From Rubricoccus sp963708165 (GTDB taxonomy: Bacteria > Bacteroidota > Rhodothermia > Rhodothermales > Rubricoccaceae): a stretch of DNA of 64,000 bases. The stretch spans positions 186,001 to 250,000 of the forward strand of contig OY970187.1 of NCBI GenBank assembly GCA_963708165.1. The letters run 5' to 3'. Positions 34,035-41,647 of this stretch are shown here, in pieces (position 1 is the stretch's first letter; every line of letters starts with the position of its first letter). Made by a program: the position numbers and the translations under genes. Under the pieces are notes generated by a model, which made no database searches, was not told the DNA's origin, and saw nothing but the letters and a program-made list of their open reading frames with translations.

Positions 34035-35639
34035 CTACGCCTCGGCGCGGGCCATCATCTTCTTGAACGGCCCGGCGACAAAGAAGAACACCACGCCCGC
34101 CGCAATCGCGATGGCCGCGACGAGGCCCATGAAGCTCGACAGCTCCATCGTCTCGTAGAACGACGCGATGTAGCCCGCGATAAAGTTGCCGACCGACGCG
34201 GCCAAGAACCAGACGCCCATCATGAGCGACGACACGCGGGCCGGGGCCAGCTTGGTCATCGCGCTCAGGCCCACCGGGGAAAGCGTGAGCTCGCCCAGCG
34301 TGTGCAGGAGGTACGTCAGGATGAGCCACCACGGCGACACTTGAGCGCCGCCAGCGGCGGCTGCGCCCGCGGCCACCATCACGAGAAAGCCCGAGCCGAG
34401 GAGCAGCAGGCCGATGCCAAACTTGGTCGGCGAGCTGGGGTCCTTCTTGCGCCGCCCCAGCCACACCCACAGCGTGGCGACGATCGGCGCGATGGTGAAG
34501 ATGAAGAAGGCATTGGCCGACTGAAACCACGCCGTCGGAATCGCCATGCGGCCGCCGATGTCTTCCAAGCCGGGGATCCACGCCAGGAAGTCGGGGAGCA
34601 CACGGTCAGTCGAGCGCTCCGCGAAGAGGTTGAGCGAGGAGCCTGCCTGCTCGAACGCAGCCCAGAAGACGGCTGCACCGACGAACAACAAGCCGATCAG
34701 GTAGAGCCTCTTGCGCTCCAGGTCTGTCCAGTACTTCCGGGTGTACAGCCAGCCAAACAGACCGACCACGATGAGAAACAGGACGACGGTGTAGACGCCT
34801 GTAATCCCCTCGGCCGTGGCCGGGATCACGCCCGCCGCCATCATGGCGTAGATGCCACCGATCAGCACGCCCACGCCCAGGAGCCCCTTGACGAGCATCG
34901 ACGTCGAGGCCGACTTCTCGGTCAGAGCCTCTGGCGTAATCGCGCCGACATCTCCGAGTTGCTTGCCGAAGATCACGTAGACGATCATACCGATCGTCAT
35001 GCCGACGCCAGCGGCTGCGAAGCCGGTGTGCCAGCCGTAGTTGACCGCGAGCGCACCACAGATGATGGGCGCCGCAAAGGCTCCCATGTTGATGCCCATG
35101 TAGAAGATGGTGAAGCCCGCATCGCGCCGTGCGTCCTCCGCAGGGTACAACTGGCCCACCATGACCGAGATGTTCGGCTTCAACAGGCCCGTGCCGATCA
35201 CGATCAGCCCCAGTCCCAGGAAGAAGAACAGAGTCGACGGAATGGCCATCGTAAAGTGGCCCGCCGCGATAATGCTGCCGCCGATCAGCACCGACCGCCG
35301 CTGACCCAGCAGCCTATCCGCGATCCAGCCTCCGGGAAGGTTGACGAGGTACACCAGCGAGGTGTACAGACCGTAGATGAGCGTGGACTTCGCCACGTCG
35401 TAGCCCAGACCGCCGTCCACCGTCGCGGCGGTCATGAACAGGACGAGCAGCGCCCGCATCCCGTAGTACGAGAACCGCTCGAACAGCTCCGTAAAGAAGA
35501 GGTTGGAGAGTCCCAGAGGGTGCCCGAAAAAGCGCGTGTCTCCGGCGCCGATCGCGCCCGAGGCGATGGCACCGCCAGAGGCGGCTATTTCGTGGGCAGC
35601 GAGATCGCTGGACGCTTCAGCGTCGGGTCCTTTGCTCAT
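34035..35639 (-). CDS. POT family proton-dependent oligopeptide transporter (MFS)
   Basis: The protein has 534 residues from the ATG at 35639; a longer frame from 35687 is less likely. After a soluble N-terminus come 14 or so membrane helices with POT signatures: LFFTELFERFSYYGMRALLV (the ExxERFxYYG motif) and FTIFYMGINMGAFAAPIICG (the PTR2 signature). The loop between helices 6 and 7 and the C-terminal half (SPWWLILTYLLHTLGELTLS, SPVGLS) agree. It imports di- and tripeptides with protons across the inner membrane. It contains only one internal motif copy beyond its N-terminal tail. Confidence 0.92.
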   Translation of the reverse strand: MSKGPDAEASSDLAAHEIAASGGAIASGAIGAGDTRFFGHPLGLSNLFFTELFERFSYYGMRALLVLFMTAATVDGGLGYDVAKSTLIYGLYTSLVYLVNLPGGWIADRLLGQRRSVLIGGSIIAAGHFTMAIPSTLFFFLGLGLIVIGTGLLKPNISVMVGQLYPAEDARRDAGFTIFYMGINMGAFAAPIICGALAVNYGWHTGFAAAGVGMTIGMIVYVIFGKQLGDVGAITPEALTEKSASTSMLVKGLLGVGVLIGGIYAMMAAGVIPATAEGITGVYTVVLFLIVVGLFGWLYTRKYWTDLERKRLYLIGLLFVGAAVFWAAFEQAGSSLNLFAERSTDRVLPDFLAWIPGLEDIGGRMAIPTAWFQSANAFFIFTIAPIVATLWVWLGRRKKDPSSPTKFGIGLLLLGSGFLVMVAAGAAAAGGAQVSPWWLILTYLLHTLGELTLSPVGLSAMTKLAPARVSSLMMGVWFLAASVGNFIAGYIASFYETMELSSFMGLVAAIAIAAGVVFFFVAGPFKKMMARAEA

Positions 35640-35721
35640 GGTGGTCTGAGTGGTGAAAAGGGAAAGGCCGCGGTGGGCGTGGTCCATCTAAGCCGGGCGA
35701 AGATACCATGAGGTCACATCG

Positions 35722-35792
35722 CCTCTGGCGACGGTCTCAGCGTCAGGCGGTCGGCGTAGCACGCCGGAGTGCACGCCTCTGGCGCCAGAGGC
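35722..35792. repeat. Motif copies between the meaB and POT genes
   Basis: A single forward copy at about 35722 and the palindrome GCCTCTGGCGCCAGAGGC at 35775-35792 lie directly downstream of meaB (stop at 35797). The hairpin could end meaB transcription before the transporter promoter. No gene is seen in this gap. Confidence 0.75.
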
Positions 35793-35796
35793 TCGG

Positions 35797-36771
35797 CTAG
35801 GATGCGTCCGCGTGCAGCACGCGCGCCGCGAGCGCGTACGGTGCGCGGTTCTCGGCGTCGAGGTCGCGCACGGCGTCGTCCAGCCTCTGGCGGCGAGCGC
35901 CCGCCCAGAACGTCTCGCGCCAGCGGACTTCCACCAGGCGGCGCACGCGGCGTCTCAGACGCGCCTCGCGCGAGGCGGCCCAGTCGGGCTCCAGGTGGAG
36001 GCGGTGCGCGTCGAGTGCTGCCACCAGGCCGTCGATGTTCTCGTTTTTGAGCGCTGAGGTCTTCACCACGGTCGGGATCTCGCCAGAGGCGCCCCTCCTC
36101 TCCTTCACGCCAGCGGCCGCTCGCGCGCCCAGGCTGAGGTGCATCATCTGGCGCAGCGCGCGCACCATCGCGCCCGCCTCGGGGTGGTCGGCTTTGTTGA
36201 CGCAGAACACGTCGGCGACTTCCATGAGGCCCGCTTTCATGGCCTGCACGGCGTCGCCGCTTTCGGGCACGAGCACGACGAGCGTGGTGTCGGCGGTCTC
36301 GGCCACGTCGATCTCGCCCTGCCCCACGCCGACGGTTTCGAGGAGCACGACGTCGAAGCCCGCCGCGTCGAACACGTCGCAGGCGGCCTCGGCCGCCTCG
36401 GCCAGGCCACCGAGTGCGCCTCTGGCGGCGAGGCTGCGCACGAACACGCCGTCGTCGTCCACGCGGTCTTCCAGACGCACGCGGTCGCCCAGGAGCGCGC
36501 CGCCCGTAAACGGGCTCGACGGGTCGACGGCCACGACCGCTACCGTCTCGCCTCTGGCGCGCAGCGCTCCCACGAGACGATCTGTAAGCGTGGACTTGCC
36601 CGCGCCCGGCGGGCCGGTAATCCCGACGCGCCACGCGCGGCCGGTATCGCTGTAGAGCGCGTCCACCAAGTCGTCTGCGCCAGGCAATCCGTTTTCGACG
36701 ACGGTCAGCGCGCGGGCGATGGCGCGCCTCTGGCGAGCGCGGACGCCAGAGGCGAGATCGGAGGGAGACAT
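35797..36771 (-). CDS. meaB: Methylmalonyl-CoA mutase-associated GTPase MeaB
   Basis: The protein has 324 residues from the ATG at 36771. The P-loop GPPGAGKS lies at 53-60, VVAVDPSSPFTGGALLGDRVR and LLETVGVGQGE are MeaB/ArgK signatures, and VFCVNKADHPEA is the NKxD guanine-specificity motif. It is a GTPase chaperone that loads and protects adenosylcobalamin on methylmalonyl-CoA mutase. No mutase gene is in the window. The upstream open frame to 37119 is shadow sequence. Confidence 0.93.
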   Translation of the reverse strand: MSPSDLASGVRARQRRAIARALTVVENGLPGADDLVDALYSDTGRAWRVGITGPPGAGKSTLTDRLVGALRARGETVAVVAVDPSSPFTGGALLGDRVRLEDRVDDDGVFVRSLAARGALGGLAEAAEAACDVFDAAGFDVVLLETVGVGQGEIDVAETADTTLVVLVPESGDAVQAMKAGLMEVADVFCVNKADHPEAGAMVRALRQMMHLSLGARAAAGVKERRGASGEIPTVVKTSALKNENIDGLVAALDAHRLHLEPDWAASREARLRRRVRRLVEVRWRETFWAGARRQRLDDAVRDLDAENRAPYALAARVLHADAS

Positions 36772-36851
36772 AGGGCGAGGGGCAGGAGGCCTAAGCTCCC
36801 ACCCCTCGCGGACCCGCGCCAGAGGCGCCGCCCTGGAAACAGACGCGCGGT

Positions 36852-37454
36852 CTAGAACCGGAAGTGAATGCCGCCGCCGCCGCCAAAGAGCGAGAAGCCG
36901 TCGTACGCGTCGAACGTCGCGAAGCCCAGCCCGATGTCGGCGTTGAGGAAGATCGGCGGAAAGTCGGGGTCGCCGATCAGTTGCGGCAGTCCCACTTCGA
37001 TGCCGACGCCTCCAGACACACCGACGGCGTCCTCGTCGATAAAGGAGCCGTAGCTGAGAAAGCTTACCCCGCCAAATCCGTACAGGTCGTACCCCTCGTT
37101 CCGGTTGAAGCGGTACCACACGCGCCCTCCGAGCGATGTGAGGGAACCGAAGATGCCGAGAATGGCCTCGGCGGTGATCGTCTCGTTCACGTCGTATGTC
37201 CCGCTGATTCCAAAAGCGTTGAACGCGCTGCCCGTCCCGATGCCGAAGCGCTTGTCGGTGTCGATCTGCTCCAAGACCTCGGCGAGCACCTCCGACTCGT
37301 CAACACGAATCAGGAGAATCGTCGGCGCGAGGGCCGTGTCATCGGACGACTCGGCGACAGCCTCTGGCGAGACGCGTGTTTCGGTAAGGGTTTGGGCGTG
37401 GGCCGCGCCAGAGGCGGCCACGAGTACGGCGAGTGCGAAAAGGAGACGGCGCAT
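36852..37454 (-). CDS. Small secreted, outer-membrane-barrel-like protein
   Basis: The protein has 200 residues with a signal peptide (MRRLLFALAVLVAASG, cleavage near AHAQ). The mature part alternates hydrophobic and polar residues in short strands rich in Gly and aromatic residues (GRVWYRFNRNEGYDLYGFGG) and ends in HFRF, a terminal Phe typical of outer-membrane barrels. A region before the strands contains several acidic and Thr residues. Function is not recognised. It is divergent from the L,D-transpeptidase gene. Confidence 0.7.
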   Translation of the reverse strand: MRRLLFALAVLVAASGAAHAQTLTETRVSPEAVAESSDDTALAPTILLIRVDESEVLAEVLEQIDTDKRFGIGTGSAFNAFGISGTYDVNETITAEAILGIFGSLTSLGGRVWYRFNRNEGYDLYGFGGVSFLSYGSFIDEDAVGVSGGVGIEVGLPQLIGDPDFPPIFLNADIGLGFATFDAYDGFSLFGGGGGIHFRF

Positions 37455-37629
37455 GGGACGGAAGTCGTGGTGCAGAGGGAGATAGGTGCCCAGTACCCGT
37501 AGGTGCGCCAACCTAACAGTCACCGCCATTCCTTCGCCAGAGGCTGAGCACGCGAAATCTGCAGCGTTGGGCGCGGACCCACGCCAGAGGCCCGTTGTAT
37601 ACTCGTCCAAACGACTCAATCTTACAGAA

Positions 37630-38643
37630 ATGCGCTTTACCGCCCTGCTTCTCGCGCTCACGCTCGCCTCTGGCGCAGCGCTCGCGCAAAGCGACTCCGA
37701 CCGCGCCGCCGACGGCCTCATCTCGCAGGACCTCTCGCAAGACGCGAGCACGGCATACTTCAGCCAGGCGTGGCTGATCGACACGATGGAGAAGCGCACG
37801 ACGGAGAGCATCCGCGAGGTGCCGCGCGTCTACTACGACTATTACGTCGTGCCCGAGGGCTCCAACCGCCTTCAGGCGCGCCTCTCCCTCTACCGCCAGT
37901 TCGGCAACCGGGACGTCGTCAAGCCGCTGCTGTGGCTGCTCAACCGCAACGACCTGGAAGATCTCAGCCCCGGCGATACGCTCGTGGTGCCGAGCGCCTT
38001 CGGCCTCGACTTTCGCGCTTACTCGCCGTTTCCGCGCTACTACCCTGGCGCGCGCGATCTGGAGAAGATCGTGATCCTGAACAAGACCGTGCAGTCGTGG
38101 GCAGCCTACCGCTTTGGCGAGTTGCAGCGCTGGGGCCTCATCAACACTGGCGCCGAAAGCGGCCGCACGCCCAGCGGACGCTTCAACGTCAACTGGAAGC
38201 AGGACTACCGCGTGAGCACGCTCAGCCCTGGCTACGGCTCCTCGCGCCAGATGCCGAGCTGTGGGAGATGCACTGGGTGATGAACCTGCACGAGCGCCGC
38301 GGCATCCACATGCACCAGTACGCACTGCCCACCGCAGGCCCCGCCTCGCACGGCTGCATCCGCCTCCTGGAGCCCGACGCCAAGTGGCTCTACACCTGGA
38401 CCGACACGTGGGACAAGACCGGCGGCGACCTCATCTCGTCCGCTGGCGCGACCATCCACGACCAGGGCACGATGGTGCTGATCATCGGCAGCGATATCAG
38501 CTGAGCCGCCCCAGCCGTTCGCGCGACGCGCGGACTATCCGGCGATCCGCATGGTGGACCTGCCGCCGGACCCGTATGCGGTGCCCGCTGGCACCAACCA
38601 GCAGGAGACGTTCGACCGCAAGCGCCGCTCGTCCGCACCCTAG
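37630..38643 (+). pseudogene. L,D-transpeptidase (YkuD-type), two compensating frameshifts as written
   Basis: A signal peptide (MRFTALLLALTLASGAALAQ) and a substrate-binding N-terminal part including LSPGDTLVVPSAFGLDF precede KIVILNKTVQSWAAYRFGEL, the start of the catalytic domain. Near 38225-38250 the sense passes to the -1 frame, where WEMHWVMNLHERRGIHMHQY and the catalytic SHGCIRL motif are found. That frame stops at 38504. Past it, the original frame is again well coded (PAIRMVDLPPDPYAVP) to a stop at 38641-38643, exactly 338 codons from the start. Two opposite single-base changes would restore one frame. The enzyme makes 3-3 peptidoglycan cross-links in the periplasm. Confidence 0.75.
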
Positions 38644-38767
38644 CCTCTGGCGCGACGCCCTTCAGATCGCCTCTGGCCGCTTCGGCGCCAGAGGCGATGC
38701 TGTATCTGGCGGTTCATCTGGCGGTTCAGCCTAGCGTCTCCAGTGCAGTGCCTCTGGCGCCAGAGGC
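38644..38767. repeat. Motif cluster at the convergent L,D-transpeptidase / CAP junction
   Basis: The 130-base gap holds a forward motif right after the stop (about 38643), a near copy (38669), a reverse copy (38687) and the palindrome GCCTCTGGCGCCAGAGGC (38750-38767) ending six bases before the CAP gene's stop. Two short near-repeats (ATCTGGCGGTTC) lie between. No gene is visible. Confidence 0.8.
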
Positions 38768-38773
38768 TCGCAC

Positions 38774-39271
38774 TCAGCGAGGCCGCCCGAACACCTGCGT
38801 CCAGTAGTCCCCCTCTCGCGCGGCGCCCATCTCGGCGAATGCCGGGTCCATGATGGCCGAGCAGTGCGACGCACTCCGCAAGAGCGCGCTCACGACGCTC
38901 TGCACCGGAAGGTCCATCAGCGCAAGGTTCTCCCCCACGCTGCGCCACGCGTATCCGGCGCGCGTGGCACGCTGCCCCACGCGGCTTCCGTCACTCCCTT
39001 CGTGCGAGAAGCGTCCGGTTCGGGCCATGTCTCGCGAGTGGCGACTCGCCGCTTTCTGAAGCGATCCGTTCCACGTCACGGGGGGCGCGGCTTCTTTCCA
39101 GGCGCCACCGCAGCTTCGGCCCGTGGCACGGGCGGCGTTGACCGCTGAGACCATTTCCCCCCACGGCTCGCCAGAGGCCGTCGGCGTGGTGCCACTGGGC
39201 TCCGCCAGAAGACCTGCGACATCGCAGCCACTACACAGAACGAGGCAGGCGAGCAGGGAAAGACGGAGCAT
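38774..39271 (-). CDS. CAP/SCP-domain lipoprotein
   Basis: The protein has 165 residues from the ATG at 39271, which gives a lipoprotein signal peptide MLRLSLLACLVLCSGC. The CAP (SCP/PR1) signature follows: MVSAVNAARA, VTWNGSLQKAASRHSRDMA, GRFSHEG, AGYAWRSVGENLAL and SALLRSASHCSAIMDPAFAE. Bacterial CAP proteins are secreted or lipid-anchored; the activity is unknown. It runs convergent to the L,D-transpeptidase gene. Confidence 0.85.
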   Translation of the reverse strand: MLRLSLLACLVLCSGCDVAGLLAEPSGTTPTASGEPWGEMVSAVNAARATGRSCGGAWKEAAPPVTWNGSLQKAASRHSRDMARTGRFSHEGSDGSRVGQRATRAGYAWRSVGENLALMDLPVQSVVSALLRSASHCSAIMDPAFAEMGAAREGDYWTQVFGRPR

Positions 39272-39394
39272 GGGCAGAGGATCGGTCCGGCCGGTTGTAT
39301 CGGCTGGGTGGTGGTAGCGCCGCATCACCTCTGTACGAAGTCACGAAGCGTTGACGCCAGAGGCTCTGCCCGGAGGCCTCTGGCGCGAGGGACA

Positions 39395-39883
39395 CTACCC
39401 GCCTACCGCCAGGGTTGCACGCAGGGGGACCGTCGTCGGTGGGAGGCACACGCTATCGTTGCAGACCGCGAAGCGAAGCTCAGCGGTGATGCGGTGGCGA
39501 CCTCTCGCGGCCGTGGTGACGTAGATCCCCTGCGAGACGCGCGCGGCGCCCGCGTGGTAGGTGTAGCTCTCTTTTAAGATCTCGTCGTACTTCTCCGACG
39601 GACGCGTCTGGCGAAGCGCGCCTCTGGCGGCGACGCCGGTCGGAAGTGCGCCCATCGCGAGGGTCATGGGAATGCCCGAGGGCGAGCCGACCGCGTAGAG
39701 GCGCCAGCCGTCCGCGATGGTCGCCGAGGCGACGAAGCGCGCCTCGCCCGGGTCGTCGCCGGTGACGATGCGCGCGCTCCACTGCACCAGGTCTGTGGCG
39801 CGAAGCGGTCCGATGGCGGAGCTCTGTGCGCTCGCGCTAGAGGCGAGCGCGAGCAGCGAAGCGGCGAGGAGAAGACGGAGCAC
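39395..39883 (-). CDS. DsbD N-terminal-domain-like secreted protein
   Basis: The protein has 162 residues; the GTG at 39883 gives a clean signal peptide (MLRLLLAASLLALASSASAQ). The mature domain resembles the periplasmic N-terminal domain of the thiol:disulfide interchange protein DsbD: VQWSARIV near the start, a beta-sandwich, and FAVCNDSVCLPP with two cysteines five apart near the end. There is no membrane part, so it is a stand-alone domain, which is common in Bacteroidota. It may carry reducing equivalents in the periplasm. Confidence 0.72.
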   Translation of the reverse strand: MLRLLLAASLLALASSASAQSSAIGPLRATDLVQWSARIVTGDDPGEARFVASATIADGWRLYAVGSPSGIPMTLAMGALPTGVAARGALRQTRPSEKYDEILKESYTYHAGAARVSQGIYVTTAARGRHRITAELRFAVCNDSVCLPPTTVPLRATLAVGG

Positions 39884-39988
39884 GGCGAGGGGACGAGTGA
39901 GACAGGTGAACGGCGCGAGGCGCCACAAACGTACAACGCCCGCCCCGAGGTCCGGGACGGGCGCTGCAAACGGATCGTCAGAGGACAG

Positions 39989-40023
39989 GCCTCTGGCGCC
40001 AGAGGCGCGGGCACGCCAGAGGC
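39989..40023. repeat. Motif palindrome plus single copy downstream of rplI
   Basis: The palindrome GCCTCTGGCGCCAGAGGC (39989-40006) and a reverse copy (40014-40023) that overlaps the rplI stop lie at the end of the rpsF-rpsR-rplI unit. They could serve as its terminator hairpin. Confidence 0.8.
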
Positions 40024-40478
40024 TAGAGCGCCTCTTCGGTGGGCACCACCTTGACCTTGATCTCGGCCGTGTGCTCGGGCGAGATGCGGACGGTCGCGGG
40101 GTAGACGCCGACGGCCTTGATCTCCTCGGAGAGCGTGATCTTGCGGCGGTCGACGGGCAGGCCCTGGGCTTCGAGGCCCTCGGCGATCTGCTGCGTCGTG
40201 ATGCTGCCGAAGATGCGATCCTCCTCGCCGGTCTTCATGGCGATGGTGATCTCGGTGCCCTCCAGCTTTCCTGCGAGCTCGCCGTCCTTGGCGCGGCGCG
40301 CTTCGAGCTTGTGCTCTTGCTGGCGGCGCTCCTCGGTGTAGCGCTTCACGTTGGACTTGCTCGCGATGACCGCGAGTTGGCGGGGCACGAGGAAGTTGCG
40401 CCCGTATCCGTTCTTGACCTCGACGACGTCGCCCCTGAGGCCGAGCGTGTCGTGATCTTCAGTCAGAATGACTTTCAT
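40023..40478 (-). CDS. rplI: 50S ribosomal protein bL9
   Basis: The protein has 151 residues, the family's usual length. The N-terminal rRNA-binding signature MKVILTEDHDTLGLRGDVVE and VKNGYGRNFLVPRQLAV is followed by a long helix and the C-terminal domain with IFGSITTQQIAEGL. It binds 23S rRNA near the L1 stalk. It is the last gene of the S6-S18-L9 unit and has no exact iterated motif inside, only at its stop. Confidence 0.97.
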   Translation of the reverse strand: MKVILTEDHDTLGLRGDVVEVKNGYGRNFLVPRQLAVIASKSNVKRYTEERRQQEHKLEARRAKDGELAGKLEGTEITIAMKTGEEDRIFGSITTQQIAEGLEAQGLPVDRRKITLSEEIKAVGVYPATVRISPEHTAEIKVKVVPTEEAL

Positions 40479-40523
40479 ATCGGTGTTCGGTTGTCCGGTC
40501 CCGATGCCCTGCGGCCCAAACGG

Positions 40524-40541
40524 GCCTCTGGCGCCAGAGGC
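40524..40541. repeat. Palindromic motif pair between rpsR and rplI
   Basis: GCCTCTGGCGCCAGAGGC sits in the 85-base gap inside a ribosomal protein operon, extended by flanking GGC/GCC to a longer GC hairpin. It might attenuate rplI relative to rpsR; this is inferred only. Confidence 0.8.
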
Positions 40542-40563
40542 GCCGGGCGGTCGGGAGGCGGAA

Positions 40564-40986
40564 CTACTTGACGTTGTCGGCGACGAAGGGCAGAAGGGCG
40601 ACGTGACGGGCGCGCTTGATGGCGGTCGTCAGCTGGCGCTGGAACTTGGCGGAGACTCCGGTCATGCGACGCGGGAAAATCCGGCCCTGCTCGTTGATGT
40701 ACTGCTTGAGCGTCTCGACATCTTTGTAGTCGATGTACTCGATGCCGGCGGCCTTAAACGGGCAGCTCTGGCGCTCGTGACGCGCACCAGGAGCGGCGAT
40801 GCGCTCCAGGGTGTCGTTGGTGGAGCCCGCCATGAGCGTGGCGGCAGTCTTGGGATCGACCGCCTTTTTGACGATCTCGCGGTCGCTCTGCTCGGCGATC
40901 TGCTCGACCTGCGTGGCGGGTGCCTCGTCGGTGGGGGCGCTGACGCCCTCCATCGCGGTGGTCTTCGGTGTAGGTGTGATTTCCAT
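40564..40986 (-). CDS. rpsR: 30S ribosomal protein bS18 with long N-terminal extension
   Basis: The protein has 140 residues; the S18 core starts near residue 70 with SCPFKAAGIEYIDYKDVETL, then YINEQGRIFPRRMTGVSAKFQRQL and AIKRARHVALLPF. Usual bS18 is about 75-90 residues, so about 65 residues at the N-terminus are extra: an acidic Pro/Thr/Ala-rich segment and a helical EQSDREIVKKAVDPK stretch. The start could be internal, but the next in-frame ATG (residue 12) barely shortens it. It binds 16S rRNA with bS6. Confidence 0.93.
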   Translation of the reverse strand: MEITPTPKTTAMEGVSAPTDEAPATQVEQIAEQSDREIVKKAVDPKTAATLMAGSTNDTLERIAAPGARHERQSCPFKAAGIEYIDYKDVETLKQYINEQGRIFPRRMTGVSAKFQRQLTTAIKRARHVALLPFVADNVK

Positions 40987-40994
40987 CGGAGGGG

Positions 40995-41366
40995 TTAGGC
41001 TTTCTCGGTACGGGCAGGCATCTTCGGGGCGTCGCCAGTCTTGGTGGCTTCGTAGTGACGCGCCATCTTCGCATCGTAGCGAAGCAGCAGGTGCCGCATG
41101 ATGTCGTCGTTGATGCGCAGCGCGCGGTCGAGACGGGCGATGAACTCGCCGGGTGCCGAGAAGTTGGCGATCACGTAGTAACCGTTGCGCTTCTTCTCGA
41201 TGGGGTAGGCCAGCCGCTGGCTGCCCTGGACGTTCGTGTTGTCGATGGTCGCCTCGTTCTCCTTCAGGTAGGCGTCGACGCGCTTGACGATGTCAGCGGT
41301 CTGCTCCTCGTTGAGAACGGGGTTGATGATGTACAACAGTTCGTACATCGGTGGCTTGGTGGCCAT
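40995..41366 (-). CDS. rpsF: 30S ribosomal protein bS6
   Basis: The protein has 123 residues. MYELLYIINPVLNEEQTADI, the GSQRLAYPIEKKRNGYYVIA core and DRALRINDDIMRHLLLRYDA are characteristic. It pairs with bS18 on the 30S platform. An ssb gene, often found between rpsF and rpsR, is absent: the two genes are 8 bases apart. The leader contains a perfect hairpin GCAGGCAGTCCTGC (41375-41388 on the plus strand) just before the start, a candidate element for the S6:S18 autoregulation known in many bacteria. Confidence 0.97.
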   Translation of the reverse strand: MATKPPMYELLYIINPVLNEEQTADIVKRVDAYLKENEATIDNTNVQGSQRLAYPIEKKRNGYYVIANFSAPGEFIARLDRALRINDDIMRHLLLRYDAKMARHYEATKTGDAPKMPARTEKA

Positions 41367-41647
41367 TGGGCGTGCAGGCAGTCCTGCGGGTGTCCCTGTG
41401 GGATACGTGTGGAGTCCGGCCGGTCCCGGTCTCTCCGGGCGGCCGACGTATGCCCGCCAGAGGCGCAGGTCCCTCTCGGGCGGCGCGTGGGCGGGCAGGG
41501 GCCTCTGGCGGTGACGCCGGAAGCGGACCCGAAACTAGGAAAACGGGCCGTATGCGCGGGTGCACGGGGGGTGAATTGAGGCCGCCCCTTTTGGCCTCGC
41601 TCGGACCGTACCCCGTCGGTACTCTACCCCACTATCTACGTCCCGCC

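Noticed and set aside
33933..35711. Plus-strand frame of 592 codons opposite the peptide transporter
   Set aside because: Composition is His/Arg/Asp-rich with no motif, while the minus strand encodes a clear POT transporter.
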